From NCBI GenBank assembly GCA_902785925.1, contig CADAAI010000019.1, positions 1-52,550 of the forward strand: a DNA stretch of 52,550 nt, written 5' to 3'. The DNA comes from an uncultured Bacteroidales bacterium. Lineage in GTDB: Bacteria; Bacteroidota; Bacteroidia; Bacteroidales; Muribaculaceae. Below, in pieces: positions 7,891-16,481 of this stretch (positions are counted from its first letter, which is position 1; every line of letters starts with the position of its first letter). The notes beneath the pieces were generated by a model. The model saw nothing but the letters and a program-made list of their open reading frames with translations, made no database searches and was not told where the DNA came from. Made by a program: the position numbers and the translations under genes.

Positions 7891-8940
7891 CTAAATGCCC
7901 ATCAGGTCGCGGTAAATATCTAGCGCAGCATTGATATCGTCGTCACCAATAGAGTTGTCGACTCTCACGTCGCCAAATGATGCAAGCAACGTACAGTTCA
8001 CCTCCCCTGAACGACTTTTCTTGTCGTGACGCATAAGGCCAATGAGTTCGTCATAATCATCACAAGTGATGTGAAAGGCTCCATAATTGGATTTTACAAA
8101 GCCAGCTAGCACATAAAGGTCGGCACTTGGAAAACCTTTCAACATGTGCGAGAGCACAGCCTCAACAACCAGTCCCCACGCCACAGCATAGCCATGAGGA
8201 ACTGGACTGCCATCGGCAAGAGCCTTACTCTCAAAAGCATGTCCTACTGTATGTCCAAAATTCAGAGCCTTCCTTTGACCGTGCTCTTTGGGATCCTGCT
8301 CGACTATTTCTTCCTTTACTTTCACCGATTTGTGCAAAAGTTCGAGCATCGACTCAAGTTCGATAGGTATAATATCGCTCTCCACCAACTCCATGAAATC
8401 GCTATGGTTGCTGAGCATGCCATGTTTAAGCATTTCTGCGTAGCCTGATTTGAGTTCAACTATAGGCAGTGTGTCGAAAAAACAGGTGCTCAATATCACG
8501 CTGCGAGCACATGCAAACACTCCAATCTCATTCTTCAACCCCATGAAATTTATGCCCGTTTTACCGCCAACCGAAGCGTCGACTGCAGCGAGCAATGTTG
8601 TGGGCACATTCACAAAGTCAATACCACGTTTGAATGTGGCGGCTGCCATTCCGCCCAGATCGGTCACCACTCCACCACCAAGATTCACTAGTAGCGACTT
8701 TCGTGTAGCACCGCATCGCTCTAGTTGTTGCCACACTGCTGTGAGTGTATCGAGCGTCTTGTTCTTGTCTCCACTTGGCATCTCAATGACGTGGGCCTCA
8801 CTCAAGCAATGCAACCTAGGTAGCACTAATCGACGAGTGTTCTCGTCGACAAGTACAATCACCGTATTGTAATTACCAACCCCAATAATGGTCATGAGGG
8901 TGGTATCTACCTGGTTGCTATATATTATCTTCTGAGTCAT
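7891..8940 (-). CDS. aroB: 3-dehydroquinate synthase
   Basis: A 349-residue enzyme of the shikimate pathway that converts DAHP to 3-dehydroquinate using NAD and a divalent metal. Clear signatures: GGGVVTDLGGMAA (NAD loop), TTLLAAVDASVGGKTGIN, KSGYAEMLKHGML (metal Glu), LNFGHTVGHAFE (metal His) and a late RHDKKSRSG segment. The length fits the family. Its ATG overlaps the stop of the upstream HAD gene by 4 bases, so it is translationally coupled to a phosphatase that is not a known shikimate enzyme. Confidence 0.95.
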   Translation of the reverse strand: MTQKIIYSNQVDTTLMTIIGVGNYNTVIVLVDENTRRLVLPRLHCLSEAHVIEMPSGDKNKTLDTLTAVWQQLERCGATRKSLLVNLGGGVVTDLGGMAAATFKRGIDFVNVPTTLLAAVDASVGGKTGINFMGLKNEIGVFACARSVILSTCFFDTLPIVELKSGYAEMLKHGMLSNHSDFMELVESDIIPIELESMLELLHKSVKVKEEIVEQDPKEHGQRKALNFGHTVGHAFESKALADGSPVPHGYAVAWGLVVEAVLSHMLKGFPSADLYVLAGFVKSNYGAFHITCDDYDELIGLMRHDKKSRSGEVNCTLLASFGDVRVDNSIGDDDINAALDIYRDLMGI

Positions 8941-9674
8941 TGCTCGGTTTTAAACGCTTCCATCAGGGCAGGAAGTGAAGCAAGGAGTGTCGCCATGTCT
9001 TTATAAACCATGTCGGCACCAGCCTTGTACATGTCTTTTTCTGGAATTGGACCTGTTGTCACGCCCAGAGTAAAACATCCTGCAGTATGGCCTGCCTGAA
9101 CTCCAAGAGGAGCATTCTCAAGCACGACACACTCATTGGGTTGAACACCCACCTTAGCCATTGCCTTAAGATAAGGCTCAGGATTAGGCTTGCCGCGCTT
9201 CACATCGGCAGCAGTGACGCGCTGCTCGTCAAAGATGTCAGGATAATCGGTATCGATACGATCAAGCATAGATTGAGTTCCAGAACCAGTCACTAGCACG
9301 CACTTGATGCCTGCCTGACGCAGAGCCTGGAGCACCTGCAGTGTGCCCTCAATCATTTCCACATCACCTAGCTCAGTGAAATAGCGTGTCTTAACTTTAT
9401 AGAGGGCTTGTGCCTCATCGTCGGTGACATTTTTACCAGCACCATCCTTGAATTTCATCTTGATGATATCGCGGCCGGTCATACCCTCATACATGTAAAA
9501 CTCATCGCGTGTACACTTGATGCCGTTCTTTTTCATTAGTTTCACCCAAGCGCGGGTGTGATTCTTCATTGAGTCAAAGAGCACTCCGTCCATGTCGATG
9601 AGTGCTGTTGTAAAGTTGAACGATTTCTTGCCTGTATATTTCAAGTAGTTGGCAATAGCTGTTTGTTCAGTCAT
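8937..9674 (-). CDS. HAD-family phosphatase, beta-phosphoglucomutase-like
   Basis: A 245-residue protein from the ATG at 9674; an upstream GTG at 9728 would overlap the DUF5715 gene. HAD motifs: LIDMDGVLFDS (nucleophile and acid Asp), LVTGSGTQ (motif II), KRGKPNPEPY (motif III Lys) and VLENAPLGVQAG (motif IV, with Asn where Asp is commoner). A helical cap follows motif I. The substrate is probably a small phosphorylated sugar but is not determined. It is coupled to aroB downstream and follows the DUF5715 lipoprotein gene by 26 bases. Confidence 0.85.
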   Translation of the reverse strand: MTEQTAIANYLKYTGKKSFNFTTALIDMDGVLFDSMKNHTRAWVKLMKKNGIKCTRDEFYMYEGMTGRDIIKMKFKDGAGKNVTDDEAQALYKVKTRYFTELGDVEMIEGTLQVLQALRQAGIKCVLVTGSGTQSMLDRIDTDYPDIFDEQRVTAADVKRGKPNPEPYLKAMAKVGVQPNECVVLENAPLGVQAGHTAGCFTLGVTTGPIPEKDMYKAGADMVYKDMATLLASLPALMEAFKTEQ

Positions 9675-9700
9675 TTTATTTTGTGGTTTATGATAGGAAG

Positions 9701-10465
9701 TTAAATTACTGTCATGTGGAAGCAGCACTGCCCCTTCTCATAGAGCACTGTGCAGCGTTTTTTATTTTTGAAGTCGAGAAGCACGTGGCCAAGAATGGTC
9801 TTCAGGTCTTCGGTGTTGATATAATAGTCGTTCTCGTAAGGCTCAAAATGCACCCAGCTAATGTCAAACGTAGTGCCATACATGTGACAAGAACGCGACG
9901 AAGCATTACGATTCACCTTCATCAACTTGTTAACAGTGTATTGCGATCGAGTGCAGCTAGTCACCACAATCCGGTAGGCGCTGCCACTATGGGCTTTAAC
10001 CGAATCGGCAAATGCACAGCCTATCTCCTCAAGCACGAGTGCCGCCTTGGGAACAAGATAGGGCATCGAGTGGGTTAGACTATCAAGAAGATAGGCCTCA
10101 CATGACTCAATTTTCACCAGTGGCTGACGCAAGTGATAGGCGTCGTGATAGTTGTCGATGGGTTCAAAGCCATTGTCGCGAGCATGAGGAATTTGAACGT
10201 CATTGTAATCTATAAACAAATCCTCATAGCTACCTGGTAGCGGATAAGTGGCAATTCGATGCAGTCCGTTATCGTCAACCCAAGTAGTGTCGCCCTGTAG
10301 GTGCTTATCTTCCAGTTTGGGTTTGTTACCGAGCTTAGCGATGACATCAAGCTGTCGCTTGTCGAAATAGTCGTGATAGTGCTTCTCTTTCTTACATGAC
10401 TGCATGACCATTGCCATCACAGCGACTAGCAATGCAACGGCAATGAAATATTTTCTACAATACAT
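9701..10465 (-). CDS. DUF5715 lipoprotein, M15-peptidase-like
   Basis: A 254-residue lipoprotein: hydrophobic N-terminus with lipobox MQSC (Cys24). The C-terminal half has the metallo-carboxypeptidase signature RSCHMYGTTFDISW, an H-x6-D arrangement as in VanY/M15 D-Ala-D-Ala carboxypeptidases, preceded by the IVVTSCTRS strand. The family is annotated DUF5715; a role in peptidoglycan trimming at the outer or inner membrane is an inference from this motif. A second metal His is not clear by eye; HFEPYENDYY is a possible region. It lies 18 bases downstream of the nitroreductase gene. Confidence 0.75.
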   Translation of the reverse strand: MYCRKYFIAVALLVAVMAMVMQSCKKEKHYHDYFDKRQLDVIAKLGNKPKLEDKHLQGDTTWVDDNGLHRIATYPLPGSYEDLFIDYNDVQIPHARDNGFEPIDNYHDAYHLRQPLVKIESCEAYLLDSLTHSMPYLVPKAALVLEEIGCAFADSVKAHSGSAYRIVVTSCTRSQYTVNKLMKVNRNASSRSCHMYGTTFDISWVHFEPYENDYYINTEDLKTILGHVLLDFKNKKRCTVLYEKGQCCFHMTVI

Positions 10466-10483
10466 GATTATCGCACTTTTGGG

Positions 10484-11086
10484 TTACTTGCCCACTGTCT
10501 GGACAAAGAGGATGCGCTCGTTGCTAGGCAGCTTCAAAGCTGCAGGAAGTTTCTCGCGGTCAAAACCTGCACGCACCACACTCTTCAAGCCCGCTTGGGC
10601 ACAATACAAGTAGATGTTTTGTGACGCAGCGCCTGCAGTGTACCCCTGAAACTCAGCACGTTCCTGCTTGCTAGTATCAACAGCAATTACTATGTTGATG
10701 GGAGCGATAGCAGCAAAGTCCTGCAGAGTAGCTAACCTGCGGAAGTCGCCAGTATTAACCACGGTGAGCGTGTTTGCCTCTGGATTATAACGACTCACCT
10801 CAGTAGGTGTCACGACATAGAGCACGAGCTCCTGACGATTCATCGCAGTTGCGATAGTGCGCTTTCCATCGTGAGTTATGCCCCATGCAGCCCACAACAT
10901 GTTGCTCAAATCCTGCTTTGTAACAGTTTGGTTCTCTTGATAGTCGCGGCTCGATTTGCGCTCATTCATCACCTGCATAAGAGGTTTGCCACCAGCAGTC
11001 TGTGGCTCAGGAAGCACCTCAGCGTTAATTGGTAAACTAGCCATAAGCGTTATTATCCCTAACAATAATATTTTACAATTTGCCAT
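10484..11086 (-). CDS. Exported SagB/nitroreductase-family protein
   Basis: A 200-residue nitroreductase-fold protein carrying a signal peptide (about residues 1-22, ending INA). The FMN-binding start motif is ERKSSRDY, followed by LSNMLWAAWGITH and a C-terminal GYTAGAASQNIYLYCAQAGL helix pair, as in SagB/ThcOx-type oxidoreductases. Export is unusual for a flavin enzyme, but Bacteroidales have such secreted versions. The substrate is unknown. A TATTTTTG -7 box lies 17 bases upstream (11103-11110), back to back with the promoter of the phosphoesterase gene. Confidence 0.8.
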   Translation of the reverse strand: MANCKILLLGIITLMASLPINAEVLPEPQTAGGKPLMQVMNERKSSRDYQENQTVTKQDLSNMLWAAWGITHDGKRTIATAMNRQELVLYVVTPTEVSRYNPEANTLTVVNTGDFRRLATLQDFAAIAPINIVIAVDTSKQERAEFQGYTAGAASQNIYLYCAQAGLKSVVRAGFDREKLPAALKLPSNERILFVQTVGK

Positions 11087-11102
11087 ACAACAAAAATTTT
11101 GA

Positions 11103-11110
11103 CAAAAATA
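11103..11110 (-). promoter_or_regulatory. -7 box of the nitroreductase operon
   Basis: The minus strand reads TATTTTTG. It is one half of a divergent promoter pair with the plus-strand box at 11164-11171. No clear TTTG -33 element is visible. Confidence 0.4.
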
Positions 11111-11163
11111 ATAAATTTAATTGAAATAACTTGTCTATCCACGTGAATAAAAATTAAAATTAC

Positions 11164-11171
11164 TATTTTTG
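11164..11171 (+). promoter_or_regulatory. -7 box of the phosphoesterase gene
   Basis: TATTTTTG followed by GCATC, 27 bases before the ATG at 11198. The -33 element is not obvious. Confidence 0.45.
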
Positions 11172-11197
11172 CATCACAAATATTATTCAACTGCCAA

Positions 11198-12292
11198 ATG
11201 AAATTAGGTTTCTTATTCATTACTCTCGCTATAGTTGCCGCTAATGTATATGTGCTTTGGCACGTTTATCATGTTCTGCCTTTCCCCACTTGGGCAAAAT
11301 GGACTATTGTCGCGTTAATGGTTGCAGCACTTGCAATGCTAATAACAGGACTTTTTGGAGCCTACAATCGCATGCCTCTGTGGCTTGCTTCGGCAGCCTA
11401 CGACGTTAGCACCTCGTGGCTCATCGTCTTCCTTTATCTTCTCATTTCTTTTTTGCTACTTGACATTGGGCGGCTTGTACATCTAGTGCCAAAAGAGCTA
11501 CTGCATAATAACGTCTTGACTACCATCGCTATAACCACACTAATTACTGGTCTACTAGTCTATGGTAACATCCATTATAACAACAAGGTGCGAGAACAGC
11601 TTCAACTCGACACCTCCAAACAACTATCCAAACCTATGCGGGTGGTAATGCTCAGCGACTTGCATTTGGGTTATCACAATCGCAAAGCAGAGTGGCAACG
11701 ATGGGTGAAAATGATTAACAACGAGAATCCCGACCTGATTCTCGTGGCTGGCGACATAATCGACGGACACATGCGCCCACTCCTCGACGAGGATATGGCA
11801 GCCGACTTCCATCAGCTCAAAGCACCAGTAGTGGCATGTCTTGGAAACCATGAATACATCACTGGAATTGACGATGCTATCAACTTCTACAGCAAAGCAG
11901 GTATAACGCTACTGCGCGATAGCACAGTGACTTTGGGCGACCTGGTTATTGTTGGCCGTGATGACCGATTCAGTCGCAAACGTAAGCCATTGAAGCACCT
12001 GCTTGAAGGCGTCGACTCTTCAAAATTCATAATCTTGCTCGACCATCAACCCTACAAACTTGAAGAAGCTCAGAAGGCAGGAGTAGATTTCCAGCTAAGT
12101 GGGCATACCCATGAGGGTCAGGTGTGGCCTATTAGCCTGATTGTGCACTCAATGTATGAGAATGCTTGGGGATTCTGCCAGAAAGGCGACACACGATACT
12201 ACGTGAGTTCAGGCATCGGCATTTGGGGTGGCAAGTACCGCATTGGCACACGCTCCGAGTACATTGTCGCAACCATCCAGCGCCAAAATTAA
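11198..12292 (+). CDS. Membrane-anchored metallophosphoesterase
   Basis: A 364-residue protein with several hydrophobic helices in the first about 135 residues and a calcineurin-like phosphoesterase domain after them. Metal-site motifs appear in order: LSDLHLGYHN, VAGDIIDGH, CLGNHEY, LLDHQP and LSGHTHEGQVWP. This YaeI/YpbG-type architecture is found in enzymes that hydrolyse phosphodiester or pyrophosphate bonds of lipids or nucleotides at the membrane; the true substrate here is unknown. It is a single-gene unit followed by a hairpin terminator. Confidence 0.87.
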   Translation: MKLGFLFITLAIVAANVYVLWHVYHVLPFPTWAKWTIVALMVAALAMLITGLFGAYNRMPLWLASAAYDVSTSWLIVFLYLLISFLLLDIGRLVHLVPKELLHNNVLTTIAITTLITGLLVYGNIHYNNKVREQLQLDTSKQLSKPMRVVMLSDLHLGYHNRKAEWQRWVKMINNENPDLILVAGDIIDGHMRPLLDEDMAADFHQLKAPVVACLGNHEYITGIDDAINFYSKAGITLLRDSTVTLGDLVIVGRDDRFSRKRKPLKHLLEGVDSSKFIILLDHQPYKLEEAQKAGVDFQLSGHTHEGQVWPISLIVHSMYENAWGFCQKGDTRYYVSSGIGIWGGKYRIGTRSEYIVATIQRQN

Positions 12293-12324
12293 AACGAGAC
12301 ATCAAAAATCTTCACAAAATGTAA

Positions 12325-12362
12325 CAAAAAAATCCTCCATTCACATGGCGGATTTTTCTCTT
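12325..12362 (+). terminator. Terminator after the phosphoesterase gene
   Basis: AAAAATCC.CC pairs with GG.GGATTTTT across an 8-base loop (one internal mismatch), followed by TCTCTTTT. It is placed 33 bases after the stop codon. Confidence 0.7.
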
Positions 12363-12457
12363 TTACCCGATTGGGGTTTAATGAAGTCAAACAAACAAAA
12401 AACGAGTAATGTCAATGTCTAGTGTTTTCATAGAATTAGATCAAGGTGAGATTTTCT

Positions 12458-12751
12458 TTAAGCAAACAGTGATGCCTGACGATATTGGCCTGGAAGTGCC
12501 GCAGCATAGGCTGGGCGAGGCTGGTTTTGACGGGATGCCAATGCCATATTCATTGTCCATCCTTGGGTCTTGTTTCGTATACTCAAGCGGGCAAGACCCA
12601 TAAATCTTCCTGCCACCGAGTAGATGAAGCGCACAATGTCCTCAATGCTCGAGAAGTTGCTCTTGCTCACGCTTGCCATAACCTTACCCCCCACTTCAAG
12701 AGTAGCGAAAATCTGATCGCTAGTCGATAATGATGTTCTAGTTTTGTTCAT
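12458..12751 (-). CDS. Small orphan protein, 97 residues
   Basis: A 97-residue protein without recognised domain. The middle carries SIEDIVRFIYSVAGRFMGLA and the second half IRNKTQGWTMNMALA followed by a short basic tail ending SLFA. Two sequence facts support it as a gene: an uncommonly good Shine-Dalgarno GGAGGA seven bases before the ATG, and a TAACTTTG -7 box upstream at 12808-12815. It is not part of an operon; the phosphoesterase gene converges on it from the left and the acyltransferase gene transcribes toward it. I recall small Bacteroidales proteins with an RNxTQGW motif but cannot name a function. Confidence 0.65.
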   Translation of the reverse strand: MNKTRTSLSTSDQIFATLEVGGKVMASVSKSNFSSIEDIVRFIYSVAGRFMGLARLSIRNKTQGWTMNMALASRQNQPRPAYAAALPGQYRQASLFA

Positions 12752-12758
12752 AACAGTG

Positions 12759-12764
12759 TCCTCC
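12759..12764 (-). promoter_or_regulatory. Strong ribosome binding site of the 97-residue protein
   Basis: The minus strand reads GGAGGA with a 7-base spacer to the ATG at 12751. Shine-Dalgarno sites of this quality are rare elsewhere in the window, so this site both fixes the start and marks the gene as unusual. Confidence 0.7.
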
Positions 12765-12807
12765 GTTTATTTAGTACGCCACGAGGGCGTTTATTCTTTT
12801 TACACTG

Positions 12808-12815
12808 CAAAGTTA
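12808..12815 (-). promoter_or_regulatory. -7 box of the 97-residue protein gene
   Basis: The minus strand reads TAACTTTG followed by CAGTG. The predicted leader is about 50 bases long. No good -33 element is seen. Confidence 0.5.
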
Positions 12816-12942
12816 GGGCCGATGTGTGCTAAAACACTGCCCACACAACATAAACTAAGTTAACCTTATCATTATCCACAACAACCTATCCAGGAAACTG
12901 AACAACAGCCTCCTGCACTAAAAAACAGAAATTAGGAAAAAT

Positions 12943-13962
12943 TTAAAGCCCCACGAAATACTTGCTGCCAGGCAGTTTCGAGAGCAAATGCACTATTATG
13001 TAGCTCACAACTAGCGTAACAATCGCTATCACAGGGATTGTTATTCCATAGTGCACATCGACGAAATTGGCTTTGTATATGGGCATGATGATGTACTTGA
13101 TGAGTAACTCGTGAACAAGGTAGATTCCAAAACTGTGCTGCGCAAAGTCGTAGGCAAATAGCTTGACGCGGTCTGAGAGTTTAACGTGCTTGAGTGCCAC
13201 AAAGTAGCAGCAACACAGCAGTATTAGGTTCAAGCTAGAGTGCTTAGCCACCATCTTGAGAGGAGCACCAGCCCACAACAAGAGGAAAGGCAGAGCAATC
13301 ACGGCTGCGACCACAACAAGATACCAGCACCTGAACCTATCGAGGTTCACATACTTGCGCAAGTAATATCCCATTACAGCAATCCACAGGTAACCTCCAA
13401 AATAGTACATTGCGCCGTTGGCACTAGTAACAGCCTGAGAAAAACCACGGTCTATGAGTGAAAGATAAGGAATCACCGCTACAATTCCACCAGCAATGAG
13501 CAGAATTTCTAGATCACGGCGCTCACACTTTTCGAGCCACGTGGCAATCATGGGCACAAGCATGTAGATGCCGAATATCACATAAATGAACCAATAGGTG
13601 CCAAACTGCGGCTTAAAAAACATGAGCACAAGCGACATTGGCAACTGCGACCACTGACGAGTTCCCATGAAACTGTCGATGAGCAACACCACAACGGTCC
13701 AAAGCAGCATGGGGAGCGCAACCCTGAAAAAGCGCTGCTTGATGAAGGGTACAAAAGGTTTAGGTTTATACAGCACCAGTGCTCCCGAAATCATGAAAAA
13801 CAGGATTGAGGCACCGCCCCTCACGGCATAATCCACAGGAGTTACCACGCCCTCGCCCACTGTGCCTCCCTTGAGGATAGAGTGGGAAAGAACGACGCAC
13901 ACACACGCAAAAGAGCGTATGACATCAATCCAATATAATCGGTTCTCGTCGAGCTTGGGCAT
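12943..13962 (-). CDS. Acyltransferase-3 family membrane protein
   Basis: A 339-residue integral membrane protein with about ten hydrophobic helices. The N-terminal IDVIRSFACVCVVLSHS segment has the family's Arg and catalytic His, and GGASILFFMISGALV follows. Members (OafA/WecH/NodX-like) transfer acetyl or other acyl groups to sugars of surface polysaccharides or lipids. The acceptor is unknown. It appears monocistronic, with a TTTG-N20-TACTTTTG promoter just upstream. Confidence 0.85.
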   Translation of the reverse strand: MPKLDENRLYWIDVIRSFACVCVVLSHSILKGGTVGEGVVTPVDYAVRGGASILFFMISGALVLYKPKPFVPFIKQRFFRVALPMLLWTVVVLLIDSFMGTRQWSQLPMSLVLMFFKPQFGTYWFIYVIFGIYMLVPMIATWLEKCERRDLEILLIAGGIVAVIPYLSLIDRGFSQAVTSANGAMYYFGGYLWIAVMGYYLRKYVNLDRFRCWYLVVVAAVIALPFLLLWAGAPLKMVAKHSSLNLILLCCCYFVALKHVKLSDRVKLFAYDFAQHSFGIYLVHELLIKYIIMPIYKANFVDVHYGITIPVIAIVTLVVSYIIVHLLSKLPGSKYFVGL

Positions 13963-13990
13963 ATTTTTTGGTCCTTACTGAAAAAGCGCA

Positions 13991-13998
13991 CAAAAGTA
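13991..13998 (-). promoter_or_regulatory. -7 box of the acyltransferase gene
   Basis: The minus strand reads TACTTTTG with a TTTG -33 element (14019-14022 on the plus strand) 20 bases upstream, a good Bacteroidales spacing. The ATG is 29 bases downstream. Confidence 0.6.
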
Positions 13999-14072
13999 GT
14001 ACTATTATCCAAAATCAGCAAAAAAATCAAAACATAATTAGCAAAACTCTCAACTATTACAAAAAATGTGTG

Positions 14073-14080
14073 TAACTTTG
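14073..14080 (+). promoter_or_regulatory. -7 box of the fabK gene
   Basis: TAACTTTG located 30 bases before the ATG at 14110. It overlaps the start of a longer possible frame beginning at 14068, which argues for the later start. Confidence 0.5.
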
Positions 14081-14109
14081 AAGTCTTGATAAAACAATAC
14101 TATAAAACT

Positions 14110-15072
14110 ATGAACAGCAGGATAACCGAACTCTTTGGAATTGAATATCCCATCATAGCCGGTGGCATGGTGTGGTGCAGTGGATGGAAACTCGCCGCGG
14201 CAGTGAGCAACGCTGGTGGTCTGGGACTCATTGGCGCAGGTTCTATGACGCCCGAAGTACTAAGAGAGCACATCACCCAATGCCGTGAGGCCACCCAGAA
14301 AGAAGGTAAGCCCTTCGGTGTGAACGTGCCATTAATGAAGCCCAATGTAGCCGAGATAATGGACGTGATTGCTCAAGAGCATGTACCAGTGGTATTCACC
14401 AGTGCTGGCAGCCCTAAGAAGTGGACTGCTTGGTTACACGAGCGCGGCATAAAGGTCGCTCATGTTGTGGCATCCTCAACGTTTGCCCGCAAGTGTGAAG
14501 AAGCTGGCGTCGATGCCGTAGTTGCCGAGGGTTTTGAGGCTGGAGGACACAACGGCAAGGAAGAAACCACAACTCTGTGCCTGATTCCTGCTGCTCGACG
14601 AGCAACCAAGTTGCCACTAATTGCAGCAGGAGGCATCACCAGCGGCGAGGCAATACTCGCCACGCGCGTGCTAGGTGCCGAAGGAGTTCAGATTGGTACT
14701 CTCTTTGCTCTAACTCAAGAAAGTGGCGCACACGAAGCCTTTAAACGTCGCTGCCTCGACCTGAACGAGGGCGACACCAAACTGCTCTTGCGCAAGCTCT
14801 CCCCCACTCGACTAGTAAAAGGCGGGTTCTACGACTCTATCGAGGAGGCCGAGAACCGTGGTGCCAGCGGTGAAGAATTGCTCGACATAATTGGCATTGG
14901 CAAGACCAAGGCAGGAATCTTTGAGGGAGACGTCGAGAACGGCGAACTCGAGATAGGCCAGGCGGCATCACTACTCAAGGGCAACGACATTGAGCCCGTA
15001 GCCACTGTGATGCAGCGACTCGTGCTTGAATATGAGCAAGCCCTTGCAAGCCTGCAATCCGAAGGATTTTAG
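14110..15072 (+). CDS. fabK: Enoyl-ACP reductase II / nitronate monooxygenase family
   Basis: A 320-residue FMN-dependent TIM-barrel protein from the ATG at 14110 (RITELFGIEYPI). It follows FabK closely: GGMVWCSGWKLAAAVSNAGG at the start, PFGVNVPLM, AEGFEAGGHNGK with the FabK histidine, LIAAGGI and GAEGVQIGT for phosphate binding. FabK reduces the enoyl-ACP double bond in the last step of fatty-acid elongation; nitronate monooxygenases share the fold, and the two are hard to separate by eye. The length matches FabK (about 320). It is a single gene converging on the DUF6048 gene, with a 12-base palindrome AACTTTAAAGTT in the short gap. Confidence 0.8.
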   Translation: MNSRITELFGIEYPIIAGGMVWCSGWKLAAAVSNAGGLGLIGAGSMTPEVLREHITQCREATQKEGKPFGVNVPLMKPNVAEIMDVIAQEHVPVVFTSAGSPKKWTAWLHERGIKVAHVVASSTFARKCEEAGVDAVVAEGFEAGGHNGKEETTTLCLIPAARRATKLPLIAAGGITSGEAILATRVLGAEGVQIGTLFALTQESGAHEAFKRRCLDLNEGDTKLLLRKLSPTRLVKGGFYDSIEEAENRGASGEELLDIIGIGKTKAGIFEGDVENGELEIGQAASLLKGNDIEPVATVMQRLVLEYEQALASLQSEGF

Positions 15073-15089
15073 TCTAGACAACTTTAAAG

Positions 15090-15995
15090 TTAGTCTTTCA
15101 CTGGAGGGGTGATTGGCCGTGAGCCATTCACTTCTCTTTTTCCTTTTTGCTTATCCTCTTTCACTGGCCAGCGGCTACGGTTAAGCGGAATGGTGTAATA
15201 AAGCGAGATACCAAATGCCCACTTGCCAGTGCGTGCGCCATAGCCAGGAATGTACCAAGGCTTACCACTGTCGTTTTTCTTTTCCTTGAAAAGACCATGG
15301 AACTTCACTTCCCAGCCCAAAGCAAAGTTGCTGAAAATGCCAACCTTAAGACCAGCCAAAAACTCGCCCCACAACGCATTAGAGCTAACACCGTTCAATT
15401 CATAGATTCCTATTTCTCCCCAATAGGGATTGCTGACGGTGATGTCGGTGATATCATACTTGAAAGTGCTGTAACCTAGTCTCACACCTGCATACAGCTG
15501 ATATTGGGGATCATTCTTGTAGAGGAAGTTATAGTTGGCGCCAAGTTTAAAATAAGGCGACAACTTGCCTGTGTAAGTAAAGTTCATGTCTTCCGGAGTC
15601 TCCTTGGCTCGGCCCAGTCCCACAATCAGCACTGGTTGGAAACGGTTCCACATGTTAAGCGTGGCACTAAAATCGTAAGAAGCATACTTCTGCCCAAATG
15701 CCATCATCAGCGCATCGCCAAAGTTCAGTCCCAGCGACAATTCGGTGAGCTTGGGATAGTGAGGATATATCTTAGCCAATGAGTCTTTGCGCTCTTGAGC
15801 CCTAGCCTGAACGGTATCGCCAGTGAGATATTGCTGTATGATTTTCTCGTCGGTGCCCTTTGGAGGAGTGAGGACCTTGTTGGTCGACGGCTTCACCGGG
15901 GTGACCTTGCGCGGTTGTTCCTGAGCAAGCAGAGGCATCGCCACCTGCAACGCCATCAGGCACATCACAATCCTATGTAGTCTCGCTTTCCTCAT
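15090..15995 (-). CDS. DUF6048-like outer-membrane protein
   Basis: A 301-residue exported protein with a signal peptide (about residues 1-24, ending LLAQ) and alternating hydrophobic strands from residue 85 on (YASYDFSATLNMW, FKLGANYNFLY, YAGVRLGYSTFKYD, WAFGISLYYTIPL), as expected for a small outer-membrane beta-barrel. It matches the DUF6048 pattern and is directly coupled (ATGA overlap at 15992-15995) to the DUF6452-like lipoprotein gene, its usual partner. The function of the pair is unknown. Confidence 0.72.
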   Translation of the reverse strand: MRKARLHRIVMCLMALQVAMPLLAQEQPRKVTPVKPSTNKVLTPPKGTDEKIIQQYLTGDTVQARAQERKDSLAKIYPHYPKLTELSLGLNFGDALMMAFGQKYASYDFSATLNMWNRFQPVLIVGLGRAKETPEDMNFTYTGKLSPYFKLGANYNFLYKNDPQYQLYAGVRLGYSTFKYDITDITVSNPYWGEIGIYELNGVSSNALWGEFLAGLKVGIFSNFALGWEVKFHGLFKEKKNDSGKPWYIPGYGARTGKWAFGISLYYTIPLNRSRWPVKEDKQKGKREVNGSRPITPPVKD

Positions 15996-16468
15996 TGCAT
16001 GTAGATATTGATTTTTACCACATCGCTGTTAGTGATGAGTGGATCGGGTATTGACACCGAGTCGATAGCATTCTGTGTGTACTCCCACGAATTGATCTTG
16101 AAGTTGTACATCGCACCACATTCACGTGACTCGAAGTAAGGGATGATTTCGTAGTTGAAAGTGATTGTGTCGTTGTTTATCTCGGTACCATTATAGTCAA
16201 GCACATAGCTGCACGTGGTTTCGGTGATGCTGAATGGCATATACACCTGGCTAGCACTAGTATTACGAATGATAGCGCTATCATTGGGCGCACCAATGCC
16301 ATAAACAGTGAGGTCGCTCAACGTAACCTTATTGTTGCCCTCCATGAATGCTGCAAGAGGAATGCCCGAGCTGTTACCCATGCAGTTATCGTTACCGCAC
16401 GACGCCATCGCAGCAGCGGTGAGAATCATCACCGCCAAGCAAGCACTATATTTCCTATTCAGTTTCAT
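15992..16468 (-). CDS. DUF6452-like lipoprotein
   Basis: A 158-residue lipoprotein with lipobox AASC (Cys24) after a hydrophobic N-terminus. The mature part is beta-rich (LSDLTVYGIG, VYMPFSIT, ITFNYEIIPYF) and has a conserved-looking ESRECGAMYNF segment; the two flanking cysteines may form a disulfide. It matches DUF6452, found beside DUF6048 in Bacteroidetes. A shared envelope role with the downstream beta-barrel is inferred from the 4-base overlap. Confidence 0.72.
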   Translation of the reverse strand: MKLNRKYSACLAVMILTAAAMASCGNDNCMGNSSGIPLAAFMEGNNKVTLSDLTVYGIGAPNDSAIIRNTSASQVYMPFSITETTCSYVLDYNGTEINNDTITFNYEIIPYFESRECGAMYNFKINSWEYTQNAIDSVSIPDPLITNSDVVKINIYMQ

Positions 16469-16481
16469 TATTTCACACCTA

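Noticed and set aside
9675..9728. GTG start for the HAD phosphatase
   Set aside because: It would overlap the DUF5715 gene and adds a segment with no family similarity; the ATG at 9674 is preferred.
15078..15092. Palindrome AACTTTAAAGTT as a terminator between fabK and the DUF6048 gene
   Set aside because: The symmetry has no loop and only A/T plus two G/C pairs, so a stable hairpin is unlikely.
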